34,522 nt of DNA from positions 1 through 34,522 of the forward strand of contig CAYMUR010000057.1 in assembly GCA_964393615.1 (NCBI GenBank). Direction: 5' to 3'. Positions 8,610 to 16,362 of the stretch are shown here, one piece after another. Both the position numbers and the translations under genes were made by a program. Origin of the DNA: CAYMUR01 sp964393615. Its GTDB lineage: Bacteria > Planctomycetota > Planctomycetia > Pirellulales > Pirellulaceae. Each line of letters opens with the position of its first letter. Within the stretch, counting starts at the first letter, position 1. The notes beneath the pieces are model-generated. The model had not been told where the DNA came from and made no database searches. It was given only the letters and a program-made list of their open reading frames with translations.

Positions 8610-10175
8610 ATGAATATCGGAAGTTTGCTGACCCACGCAGCAAGACATTTCCCCTCCAAACCGGCCATTGCGTACGGTCCCCGTACCTTAACCTATGCTC
8701 AATTCAACCAACGCACCAATCGGCTAGCAGCCGCCTTGAGCAAACTCGGTATCTCTCCCAAAGATCATATCGCGATCCTGATGGACAACCGTCCCGAGAT
8801 GCTCGAAGCGATGTTTGCTTGCTTTAAAATGGGTTGTGGCGCCGTACCCATTAATTTTCGACTGCATCCCAAAGAATTCAGCTTCATCATCGACCACTCT
8901 CACGCTAAAGCCGTGATCGTTTCTCCGGAATTCAACGAAGCGATTAGGGAAATCCGACCCCAGATACCACGAGCCCGACATCTGATCACTACTGCGGAAT
9001 CCACGGGTGAGATGCTCCATTACGAAAGTCTTCTCGCCGCAGAGTCCGAGCAGTTTCAGGATGCCAATGTATCACCCAATGACGTAGCGTGGCTGTTTTA
9101 CACATCCGGTACAACTGGTCAATCGAAAGGGGCTATGTTGACCCACCGCAATCTAATGGCAATGACCATGGGGTTCTTTGCCGACATGAGTCCGGGATTC
9201 GGTTTTGACGAAGTCGTCTTGCACATCGCACCGTTGTCACACGGCAGTGGGTTGTATGCATTACCCAATATCGCCAAGGCTGCCAAGAACATCATTCTGG
9301 AGTCGAAAGGATTAGATTCTGAACTGATCGCAAGGATTATGAAAACTGAACGTGTAACCAATTTTTTTGCTGCACCCACCATCCTGAAAAGACTGATTGA
9401 TTCCGGATCAATCGACAAGGCCAAACATGGCAGCTTGAAATCGGTGATCTACGGCGGGGCTCCGATGTTAGTAGAAGACCTGACACAAGCAATGGAACAA
9501 TTCGGACCTTGCCTGGTCCAACTGTATGGGCAAGGTGAATCCCCGATGACGATTAGCTATCTTCCACACCAGGATCATGTCCTGGAGGGAACCTCTGTGC
9601 AACGCAAGCGTCTTGGATCGGCAGGCATTACTCGAACAGATGTCGAACTGAAGATTTTCGATACCGACGACAACGAATTGCCGGTAGGAGAAACAGGTGA
9701 GATAGTCACCCGCTCCGATCTTGTCATGAAAGGATACTGGCAAAATCCCAAAGCCACCGCTGAGACCCTAAAAAATGGGTGGCTACATACTGGTGACGTT
9801 GGTTACATGGACGAGGACGGCTACCTCTTTATCATGGATCGCTCGAAAGATATGATCATCAGTGGTGGTGAAAACATCTACCCTCGTGAGATCGAAGAAG
9901 TCATCATCCAACATCCAGCCGTTCGAGAAGTCGCAGTGGTTGGTGTCCCCGATCCAGAATGGGGTGAAGCCATTAAGGCCGTCGTTTCACTTGTCCCCGG
10001 TCACACTGCCACCGAAACTGAACTGATCAATTTCTGTAAAAACCACATTGCGAGTTACAAAAAACCGAAATCCATCGAGTTTTTGGCAGAACTACCCAAG
10101 AACAGCTACGGAAAAATCGTCAAACGGGAATTGCGACAAAAACACTGGGACAGCAACACTCGACAGGTCATTTAA
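8610..10175 (+). CDS. AMP-dependent acyl-CoA synthetase/ligase
   Basis: This 521-residue member of the ANL adenylating superfamily activates a carboxylic acid with ATP and then transfers it to CoA. The P-loop-like motif LFYTSGTTGQSKG lies at about residues 162-174. QLYGQGESPMT is the A5-type region, GWLHTGDVGYMDEDGYL the A7 motif, and DRSKDMIISGGENIYPREIEE the A8 hinge. The C-terminal catalytic lysine sits in PKNSYGKIVKREL. The length and hinge match medium/long-chain or aryl acyl-CoA synthetases; the chain type is not decidable. A GAGG site lies 5 bases before the ATG. It leads a three-gene operon: the thiolase starts 27 bases later and a DUF35 protein follows. Confidence 0.95.
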   Translation: MNIGSLLTHAARHFPSKPAIAYGPRTLTYAQFNQRTNRLAAALSKLGISPKDHIAILMDNRPEMLEAMFACFKMGCGAVPINFRLHPKEFSFIIDHSHAKAVIVSPEFNEAIREIRPQIPRARHLITTAESTGEMLHYESLLAAESEQFQDANVSPNDVAWLFYTSGTTGQSKGAMLTHRNLMAMTMGFFADMSPGFGFDEVVLHIAPLSHGSGLYALPNIAKAAKNIILESKGLDSELIARIMKTERVTNFFAAPTILKRLIDSGSIDKAKHGSLKSVIYGGAPMLVEDLTQAMEQFGPCLVQLYGQGESPMTISYLPHQDHVLEGTSVQRKRLGSAGITRTDVELKIFDTDDNELPVGETGEIVTRSDLVMKGYWQNPKATAETLKNGWLHTGDVGYMDEDGYLFIMDRSKDMIISGGENIYPREIEEVIIQHPAVREVAVVGVPDPEWGEAIKAVVSLVPGHTATETELINFCKNHIASYKKPKSIEFLAELPKNSYGKIVKRELRQKHWDSNTRQVI

Positions 10176-10202
10176 TCCACGCGGTGCGAAAGGAGATCTA
10201 CG

Positions 10203-11468
10203 GTGCGTTCGAAACGACAACTACGCCGGGGTGTAGCCATGATCGGTGCCGGCATGTCAAATTTTGGCATGTTCAATGATGCAGATTCTAAAGACCTGTT
10301 TATCCAGGCCTTTTGCGAAGCCATTTCCTCCGTGGACAAAGGGATTGACCCCAAAGACATCGACGCCATGTACCTGGGTAATTTCACCAATGATTTTTTC
10401 GTTCACCAGTCGCACTGGGGTGCCATCCTCGCTGACGCGATCGGCCTGACCCCCAAGCCAGCAACGCGTATCGAAGGTGCCTGCGCGTCAAGCGCCTTAG
10501 CCTTTCGGGAAGCCGTATTCTCGGTGGCATCAGGATTTTACGATATCGTGCTGGTAGGTGGTTTTGAAGACATGTCCAAGCAATCCACTGAGGAGGTAGC
10601 CGAAGGACTCGCTCTGGCTTCGATTCCTTACGAGCGCAAGGCCGGATTCACTTTTCCCGGAATTTTCGGGGCAATCGCCACTGCCTATTTTGACCGATAT
10701 GGCGCATCCCGCGACCACCTGATGAACGTGACGATTAAAAGTCACAACAATGCAGCGTTGAACCCCAAGGCACAGTACAACGCCTCTATCAAAGAGATCA
10801 TGACATCCAAAGTCGAACGAGCCACAGCCAAAGGCAAACCAGTTCCGGATTGGAGTGATGAGAAAGATTTCCTTCATGACCAAAGGGCCAATCCTCTGGT
10901 GGCCTGGCCGATGCATCTTTTTGATTGTAGCCCGATTAGTGATGGTGCCGCCTGTATCCTGTTAGTCGGTGAGGAACTCGCCCGACAATTTTCAGAGGAA
11001 CCGTTGTACGTAGCCGGGATTGGTCAAGCCAGCGGGAAAGGTTTGCATGCCACAGATGATCTAACGACTTTTGAAGCGACCCGATATGCAGCCGAAGAAG
11101 CGTACCGCATGTCAGGTCTCAAACCAACGGACATCCAGTTTGCCGAAGTCCATGACTGTTTCTCCATCGCAGAAATCATTCACATTGAGGATCTTGGATT
11201 CTTTGGGCCCGGCCAAGGCTACAAAGCCGTAGAAGATGGCTTGACCGGGCTCCACGGGCCGAAGCCAATTAATACGTCTGGCGGCCTGAAATGCAAAGGA
11301 CATCCCGTCGGCGCAACCGGAGCGGCACAGCTGATCGAATTGTGGGAGCAACTCCGGGGAAAGGCGGGCGAACGCCAATTACCTATGGACGATCTGCGTA
11401 TCGGTGCCGCCCATAATCTCGGGGGTACGGGTGGCACATGTACGTTCACCATTCTTGAACGGAGATAA
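10203..11468 (+). CDS. Thiolase family protein (SCP-x/lipid-transfer-type acetyl-CoA acyltransferase)
   Basis: This 421-residue thiolase-fold protein has its nucleophilic Cys at residue 94 in GACASSALAF. VHDCFSIAEIIHIEDLGF is the signature of the SCP-x/SCP2-type thiolase branch. NTSGGLKCKGHPVGATG contains the catalytic histidine region, and HNLGGTGGTCTFTIL closes the fold. In biosynthetic thiolases a second catalytic Cys sits in a C-x-G motif near this point; here the motif is NLGGTGG, as in DUF35-partnered thiolases. Such enzymes cleave 3-oxoacyl-CoA or catalyse related C-C bond reactions. The GTG start has AAGGAG 7 bases upstream. The DUF35 gene starts immediately after its stop, which strongly suggests a hetero-complex. 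Confidence 0.93.
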   Translation: MRSKRQLRRGVAMIGAGMSNFGMFNDADSKDLFIQAFCEAISSVDKGIDPKDIDAMYLGNFTNDFFVHQSHWGAILADAIGLTPKPATRIEGACASSALAFREAVFSVASGFYDIVLVGGFEDMSKQSTEEVAEGLALASIPYERKAGFTFPGIFGAIATAYFDRYGASRDHLMNVTIKSHNNAALNPKAQYNASIKEIMTSKVERATAKGKPVPDWSDEKDFLHDQRANPLVAWPMHLFDCSPISDGAACILLVGEELARQFSEEPLYVAGIGQASGKGLHATDDLTTFEATRYAAEEAYRMSGLKPTDIQFAEVHDCFSIAEIIHIEDLGFFGPGQGYKAVEDGLTGLHGPKPINTSGGLKCKGHPVGATGAAQLIELWEQLRGKAGERQLPMDDLRIGAAHNLGGTGGTCTFTILERR

Positions 11469-11472
11469 ACAC

Positions 11473-11880
11473 GTGGGTCAGATAATCAGTGATTACGAAT
11501 TCGAAAAATATCTCGAGAACAATCAGCTAATGGGATCCCGGTGCAACTCGTGCGGAAGTCTTTTTGTACCACCGCGCGCCATTTGTGGCCATTGCCATCA
11601 GCCCGAACTGGAATGGGTTGAAATGTCCGGCAAAGGACAACTCACTGCCTTCACCTGCATCGCAATTGGACCACCTTCTATGGCCCAAGAAGGATATGAC
11701 AGGAACAATCCTTATTGTTCGGGTGTGGTTGCCTTGGAAGAAGGTCCCCACGTAGTTGCCCGGATCGAAGGTGTGGATCCACGGCACCCGGAAAGTATCA
11801 AGATTGGTTGCCCGTTATCGGTAAAATATCTGCATCGCGATGGCGGGCAAAAAACTGTCCTCGGATTCGTGCCGCAATGA
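11473..11880 (+). CDS. Zn-ribbon/OB-fold (DUF35) acyl-CoA-binding protein
   Basis: This 135-residue protein has a rubredoxin-like zinc ribbon with paired cysteines C-x2-C (RCNSCGS) and C-x2-C (ICGHCHQ) near residues 23-44. An OB-fold follows, from GKGQLTAFTCIAIGPP onward. DUF35 proteins pair with SCP2-type thiolases, ketosynthases or MaoC-like hydratases and can bind CoA esters. Known examples include the archaeal thiolase/HMG-CoA synthase complex and ChsH2 in steroid side-chain catabolism. I chose the GTG at 11473. Its GGAG site overlaps the thiolase stop region, and the gene starts 4 bases after that stop. A longer in-frame ATG at 11404 would lie inside the thiolase gene. Translational coupling with the thiolase is likely. 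Confidence 0.92.
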   Translation: MGQIISDYEFEKYLENNQLMGSRCNSCGSLFVPPRAICGHCHQPELEWVEMSGKGQLTAFTCIAIGPPSMAQEGYDRNNPYCSGVVALEEGPHVVARIEGVDPRHPESIKIGCPLSVKYLHRDGGQKTVLGFVPQ

Positions 11881-12050
11881 GGCAGCGGGCCACCGTCAAA
11901 AATCAATTGTGATTTTTCTTATTTTTAGGTTGATCAGATTTCCGGTTACTCCAACAGGTAGCAACACACCACACCCATTCCAGATCCAATCAGGCTGACC
12001 AACTATTTCTCAAACAAATGAGACCAGCGCTTTTTAATTTGTGGCCATCA
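11881..12050. other. Spacer after the acyl-CoA operon
   Basis: This AT-rich stretch holds no gene. The T-rich run around 11911-11929 (TTTTTCTTATTTTTAGG) could end the operon transcript, but no convincing stem precedes it. Confidence 0.35.
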
Positions 12051-12106
12051 ACAAAATGCGACGTACCCGAAACCGAAAGAAATAGCTTGGTTTCGTAATA
12101 CGTCGC
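12051..12106 (-). terminator. Strong hairpin downstream of tRNA-Val (putative intrinsic terminator)
   Basis: GCGACGTA (12058-12065) pairs with TACGTCGC (12099-12106), and CGAAACC (12068-12074) pairs with GGTTTCG (12089-12095). That gives 15 base pairs with a 2x3 internal loop and a 14-base apical loop. In the minus-strand transcript the stem begins 9 bases after the tRNA 3' end and is followed by ATTTTGTT, so it fits a terminator. The short T-run keeps confidence moderate. Confidence 0.55.
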
Positions 12107-12114
12107 ACCGTCAG

Positions 12115-12188
12115 TGGGCGATGCAGGGCTCGAACCTGCGACCCCCGCCTTGTAAGAGCGGTGCTCTAGCCAACTGAGCTAATCGCCC
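12115..12188 (-). tRNA. tRNA-Val (anticodon UAC)
   Basis: This is a complete 74-base cloverleaf on the minus strand. The acceptor stem GGGCGAT/ATCGCCC has 7 pairs. The D arm is GCTC/GAGC. The anticodon stem CCGCT/GGCGG closes the loop CTTACAA, giving anticodon TAC (reads GUA, valine). The variable loop is GGGTC, and the T arm GCAGG/CCTGC encloses TTCGAGC. The discriminator base is A. CCA is not encoded (CTG follows), so it must be added by nucleotidyltransferase. It is a single gene rather than part of an array. Confidence 0.96.
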
Positions 12189-12196
12189 CACTGAGC

Positions 12197-12202
12197 ACTA
12201 TA
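12197..12202 (-). promoter_or_regulatory. Candidate -10 element for tRNA-Val
   Basis: The minus strand reads TATAGT at this place, 8 bases before the first base of the mature tRNA, so transcription would begin at or near the tRNA 5' end. No good -35 hexamer was found at the usual distance, so this is a weak call. Confidence 0.33.
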
Positions 12203-12442
12203 CGGTACCGCGAGCACCATACAGGCCATATGCCCATGTTAAAGACAACCCGTACCGTATGTCAATCCGGCGCCGCTTGTCCCAAATCGTTTGTTCGGCA
12301 TGAATAGTAACGGCAACTCACGCTGCCCTGTTATTCATTACTCGGTGGATTCCAGATCACACTTACCAGGATCTGACAAGCGGGCGTGACGGCTATATTA
12401 CCTGTATCACCAAATTTTCGACGCGCAACAAGGACGACCCGT

Positions 12443-13543
12443 ATGGGACTTCTGCTAACCCTCGTTTTGGCAAGCCATCTTGTTCTCGTCAACCTATCAA
12501 TGACGGGACCACTTTTTTCCGTTTGGCTCGATATGTGGGCCATGCGGCGACGAGATGCCACGATCGAGTTGACGGGGAAACGCATGGCTCGTTGGTCACT
12601 TTACGCGCTCCTACTGGTAATACTGAGCGGATTTTTGATGGTTTTTCTGTTGTGGTACAACAGTGACCAGCGTCTTTTCCAAGCAGCCAAGCAGCTACAC
12701 AGCAGAATCAACCAGGGCATCTGTGAGCTCCTCTTTTCTCTTGTCTGTCTAACCGCTTATACATGCTGGAACCAAACCAACCAACATCACAGGACATTGA
12801 CCTGTGGCATACGACGATTGCTGGCCATCCTGGCTTCCACCAACTTGCTGTACCATTTTCCGCCTTTATTTATCATGTTGTGGCAATTTCAGCGTGACCC
12901 ACATCGCATCCAAGAGGTTTTAGACGGGGCTTCGTTCAGCTCCATGATGTTTACCGCTGAAGTCTGCGCTTTCACACTCCACTACTGGCTGGCTTCTCTG
13001 GCAACTTCATCCATCGTCGTCCTCATGTTAACAGCAGGGTTAGGCTCCCCGAAAAGCCATGGACGTTTCCAACAACATTTAGCGATTAGTGCTGGGCGAG
13101 TTGCCCTTGCCGCATCTGTGCTGCAAATCCCAGTCGGCATGTGGCTACTTTCGGTTTTACCGTCGACACAACAAACAGACTTGCTCGGAAATGATCTGGC
13201 TTCCACCCTATTACTTGTCACAGCACTTCTCGCAACATGGATGTTACTGCAACAACTGGGGACAATCGCCTGGGGAGACTTGTATCAATCCGCCGCATGG
13301 CGCAGCGCCATATATTTGCTGTTGGTTATACTGCTTATGAGTGGCGCACTAGTACGCAGTCGGCGAATAGAACGCCGAGCCGACAGCGGCCGACACTCCA
13401 TTGGGTCGGTCACTGCCCGAAACATCACTGTAGAAAAATTCACTGCGCTGGTCCAATCGCCGCCACACGGCCCATTGGCCAAACGCACGGGGGAAAGTCT
13501 GTCGCTCCCTACTCCACGACATACGGCAACTGTTCGTTCTTGA
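12443..13543 (+). CDS. Polytopic membrane protein of unknown function
   Basis: This 366-residue protein has about eight to nine predicted membrane helices. Examples are GLLLTLVLASHLVLVNLSM, WSLYALLLVILSGFLMVFLL, FTLHYWLASLATSSIVVLML, LLLVTALLATWMLL and AIYLLLVILLMSGALV, spread over residues 1-315. A polar tail of about 45 residues follows. Several histidines lie within or beside helices (SHLV, YHFPPLFI, LHYWL), which could bind haem, but this is only a suggestion. The start at 12443 has AAGGA about 9 bases upstream and begins directly in the first helix; the ATG at 12386 lacks such a site. I do not recognise the family. It converges with a cytochrome gene and overlaps its 3' end by 35 bases. 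A functional pairing with that gene is possible but unproven. Confidence 0.75.
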   Translation: MGLLLTLVLASHLVLVNLSMTGPLFSVWLDMWAMRRRDATIELTGKRMARWSLYALLLVILSGFLMVFLLWYNSDQRLFQAAKQLHSRINQGICELLFSLVCLTAYTCWNQTNQHHRTLTCGIRRLLAILASTNLLYHFPPLFIMLWQFQRDPHRIQEVLDGASFSSMMFTAEVCAFTLHYWLASLATSSIVVLMLTAGLGSPKSHGRFQQHLAISAGRVALAASVLQIPVGMWLLSVLPSTQQTDLLGNDLASTLLLVTALLATWMLLQQLGTIAWGDLYQSAAWRSAIYLLLVILLMSGALVRSRRIERRADSGRHSIGSVTARNITVEKFTALVQSPPHGPLAKRTGESLSLPTPRHTATVRS

Positions 13544-13901
13544 TACGCTCACCAAAGGTCTCGTCGCTGCCAGGCGATTTTTCTCCAGCTACCTTTTCCA
13601 GTGCTTCCCGGATTTTCTCTTTGTCTTTTTTGTCATCCTTACTCAACAACTTGTCGAGTGCTTCTCCGTAAGGATTACGGAACTTTCGATTCGCCGTACC
13701 GTCTTCTTTCTTTTTGGTGTCGTCGTGGCAAAGCCCACACTTGGCTTTTTTGACTACCGTTTTGAATTCTTCGGAAGTGCCATCATTCAAATACAACTTT
13801 CTAAATCCCGAATTAAATTGCGGAAACCCCATCACTAAATGGGAGTTGCTGCAAACGATTGCCAAAAAGACGATACCGATGACGATACGATAGCTCTTCA
13901 T
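13509..13901 (-). CDS. Small exported c-type cytochrome-like protein
   Basis: This 130-residue protein has a signal peptide (about residues 1-25) and one covalent haem-binding motif, CGLCH, at residues 55-59. The distal part is very lysine- and glutamate-rich (KKKEDGTANRKFRNPYGEAL, then KDDKKDKEKIREALEKVAGE). The NPYGEAL segment resembles the conserved region of small planctomycete cytochromes. The expected role is electron transfer in the periplasm. AGGAG lies 6 bases before the ATG. Its 3' end overlaps the convergent membrane-protein gene by 35 bases. Confidence 0.85.
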   Translation of the reverse strand: MKSYRIVIGIVFLAIVCSNSHLVMGFPQFNSGFRKLYLNDGTSEEFKTVVKKAKCGLCHDDTKKKEDGTANRKFRNPYGEALDKLLSKDDKKDKEKIREALEKVAGEKSPGSDETFGERIKNEQLPYVVE

Positions 13902-14275
13902 TTCATACTCCTAGGGTATCTGTTTCCAGAACGAAACATCGTAATCTGTTCCAAGGATGATCAACCGCTGTGGCCTGCAGTCGCCAGTCCGAATTTACAA
14001 GGCAGGAGGGTTTGGGGAGTGACTGCCACGGGTTTTAGTAATCATACGTGTACCGACATTGTGTGTCAAGCATTGGTTGAGCTTCAGCTCGTTCGAACTG
14101 TCACCATTTGAGCCTGATAAACATACCTTTTTCAAACCCCCTGTGGCAATGCAAAATTCCCTGTATGATGAGATTAGTTTTTACTGGCCACCCATCGCTA
14201 TCCAATCGCCTTGGTCGAATCGACCTGTCCTCGAGGCAAACCAAATCGTGTCGCGACCGCAGGAGTAATACACCA
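13902..14275. other. Non-coding gap with probable promoters
   Basis: This 374-base divergent spacer lies between the cytochrome gene and the Gfo/Idh-like gene. The plus-strand frame of the latter can be extended back to 14108, but AGGAG at 14261-14265 fixes the start at 14276. No repeats or RNA structures were recognised. Confidence 0.45.
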
Positions 14276-15481
14276 ATGGACTTTGCCCTTGTGGGTCAAA
14301 GTGACGAGTCACTTCAACTCGTCGACCTCATTGCGAACCATTCAGATCACCGAATCGTCGCGCAGTTTCCACTCATCGCGGCCGTCGACCAGCCGTGGAC
14401 ACAATCAACACTTAATCCTGAACACGATTCCTGGGAATCACTTTTGCACAGTACGGTTGCCGAAGCCGCAATCATTTCTCCCAGCGACAATTTAGAATTA
14501 CAAGCTGATTGCATGCGGAAACTGGCTCAAGCAGCGGTGCCATTGTGGGTCATCCACCCTATTGGCGAATCCATTTTGGGTTACGAAATCGAAATGATTT
14601 GCCAAGACAGCCATGGCTTGGTTGTGCCGTATATTCCCGCAGCACACCATCCAGCGGTGGAGCAGTTAATTCATTTTTCAAAAACCCGAATGGAAACCAT
14701 TGAACGAGTCAATTTTGACCGGTCCCTGCAGCAGCGAAATCGACATGCGGTACTGCGTCAATTGTCGATTGATGTTCAATTAATAAGAATGCTAGTCGGT
14801 GAAATTCAGCAAGTGGCAGCCATGAATTCCTCGCAGGATGACTCCTCCTACCGAAATCTAAGTGTACAGATGAGATCTTCGCCAGGTACTATCGTTAATT
14901 GGTCTGTAAAACCTACGAGCGAATCCTCGGTAGCTACTCTCCAAATGGTTACACCTAATGAAACGATCTGTCTCAACATGTCTGACTCTGTGGAAAAGTG
15001 GGCGATCGAGTCTTCATCTGGCAAGCACCAGTGGTCATCATCGACTCCAATCAATCTCGCCCAATCAGCGCTCGACTGCTTCGTGAACACTGTTTCCGGC
15101 ACCCAATCACCTCTCCTGTGGACGGATGCATGCCGTAATCTCGAAGTGGCCGAAATAGTTCCTGAAAGCATACGCCGCAGGCGAACCATTGACCTGCTCC
15201 ACGAAGAACATTCCGAACAAGCAACCTTTATGGGTATGATGGCGATTGGCGGGTGTGGACTTCTCGTTTTCAGTAGCCTGTTCTTGGTATTCGCAGGAAT
15301 CGTCGAAGGCCTACGATTGCCATTCCGCGAACATATACTCTGGAAAATGTGGCCCATCTACTTACTTGTCCCGCTAGCTGTGTTTTTGGTTCTACAATTA
15401 TTAAAATTCGTGTTTTCAACTTCGGAACCTGCTGCCGAAAGAAACAGCCTTCAAAATTCAGACAAGTTCGGTAAACTTTGA
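14276..15481 (+). CDS. Membrane-anchored degenerate Gfo/Idh/MocA-like protein
   Basis: This 401-residue protein begins MDFALVGQSDESLQLVDLI. That aligns by eye with the first beta-alpha unit of a Gfo/Idh Rossmann domain, but the GxGxxG loop is lost (only G7 remains). Around residues 88-120 the pattern AAVPLWVIHPIGESILGYEIEMI occupies the place of the usual hxxEKP segment. His94-Pro95 stand where Glu-Lys-Pro should be, so the catalytic lysine is missing. VVPYIPAAHHPAVEQL then matches the segment where true members read ...R(Y/F)HP. The C-terminus carries two membrane helices (about 315-343 and 358-380), which ordinary Gfo/Idh enzymes lack. It probably does not catalyse sugar oxidation; a sensory or scaffold role is my inference. 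The start has AGGAG 10 bases upstream. A lipoprotein gene follows 79 bases later. Confidence 0.7.
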   Translation: MDFALVGQSDESLQLVDLIANHSDHRIVAQFPLIAAVDQPWTQSTLNPEHDSWESLLHSTVAEAAIISPSDNLELQADCMRKLAQAAVPLWVIHPIGESILGYEIEMICQDSHGLVVPYIPAAHHPAVEQLIHFSKTRMETIERVNFDRSLQQRNRHAVLRQLSIDVQLIRMLVGEIQQVAAMNSSQDDSSYRNLSVQMRSSPGTIVNWSVKPTSESSVATLQMVTPNETICLNMSDSVEKWAIESSSGKHQWSSSTPINLAQSALDCFVNTVSGTQSPLLWTDACRNLEVAEIVPESIRRRRTIDLLHEEHSEQATFMGMMAIGGCGLLVFSSLFLVFAGIVEGLRLPFREHILWKMWPIYLLVPLAVFLVLQLLKFVFSTSEPAAERNSLQNSDKFGKL

Positions 15482-15560
15482 CGGTCCTATCAAAGATTCC
15501 GGTACCGTAAACCGATCTGGATAGAACAAGGCATCACGTTTTTATCGCTCGACACATCAC

Positions 15561-16127
15561 ATGGCTCGAATTGTTACATTGTCCGCCGCAGTACTCTTGT
15601 TTTGTTGCATGCCCAGCGGGTGTTGCCATCAATGCTGGCATCGTGAGCGGAATTCGGAACTCGTCCCACCACATTCCAAATTCCATCCGGTTCCCACCCA
15701 ACAAGTTTTCGGCACACCTTCGAATTTAAAACTAGCCAATCGTAACGGACGTCGAAACGACCTGAGGCACCCTGACATGTCCCCTGTCGAAGAAATCTTG
15801 CGCTGGGACGAAAATTCGGCCCCCTCTGCTACCAGCGCCGACGTCAACCCGTCCGTCAAAAAATCAGAAAATTTATCCGAAGCGGATATCGATTCAGCAC
15901 CTGCTATCAAATCGGTTCTGGAATCAGAACCAAAGGTAATTCGAGAACCTCCACCTCTCGAACAGCCAGAAAATACAGTACGAAAAATCCACTGGCGAAT
16001 GTCCAACAACGTCGATGAAAACATCACGCTCATACCAAAAACTCCCGGGCTATCTGAGAAAGTCACGGAGATATCGACCGCCGAAAGAGCCTCTGGTTGG
16101 CATCCACGAAGCTCTCGTTTGCGCTAA
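15561..16127 (+). CDS. Hypothetical lipoprotein
   Basis: This 188-residue protein starts with a short basic/hydrophobic signal (MARIVTLSAAVLLFCCM) and a lipobox-like PSGC ending at Cys21, followed by more cysteines (CCHQC). The remainder is low-complexity and hydrophilic, rich in Pro, Ser, Glu and Asn, and probably disordered. No domain is recognised. No good ribosome site precedes the ATG. It lies between the degenerate Gfo/Idh-like gene and the HtrA-like gene on the same strand, which hints at an envelope-associated cluster. Confidence 0.6.
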   Translation: MARIVTLSAAVLLFCCMPSGCCHQCWHRERNSELVPPHSKFHPVPTQQVFGTPSNLKLANRNGRRNDLRHPDMSPVEEILRWDENSAPSATSADVNPSVKKSENLSEADIDSAPAIKSVLESEPKVIREPPPLEQPENTVRKIHWRMSNNVDENITLIPKTPGLSEKVTEISTAERASGWHPRSSRLR

Positions 16128-16362
16128 ACAATTGCCCCGTCAGGGCATGTGCCATTGGAACGTTATCCAGCACCGCTGGCACTAGCATACCCCCTGTTTC
16201 TACTGCCAGTGAAGCGAAGCGTGTGAATCTAGCGAGACTGTGCGGCTGATCAGCCCGCCTCTCAATGCAGACTATCAGCATTACCGATCTTCTTAGTGCA
16301 ACTTGAACACGAGCGGACCGCTTCGCCTGTGCTGATTCTACTCCCGTTGAAACGAGCCAACG

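Noticed and set aside
11404..11472. Longer start for the DUF35 protein
   Set aside because: It falls inside the thiolase gene, and the GTG at 11473 has a proper ribosome site.
14108..14275. N-terminal extension of the Gfo/Idh-like protein
   Set aside because: The 56 extra residues resemble nothing and AGGAG lies directly before the ATG at 14276.
16063..16281. 72-codon minus-strand frame between the lipoprotein and HtrA-like genes
   Set aside because: No ribosome site or family; it overlaps the end of the lipoprotein gene.
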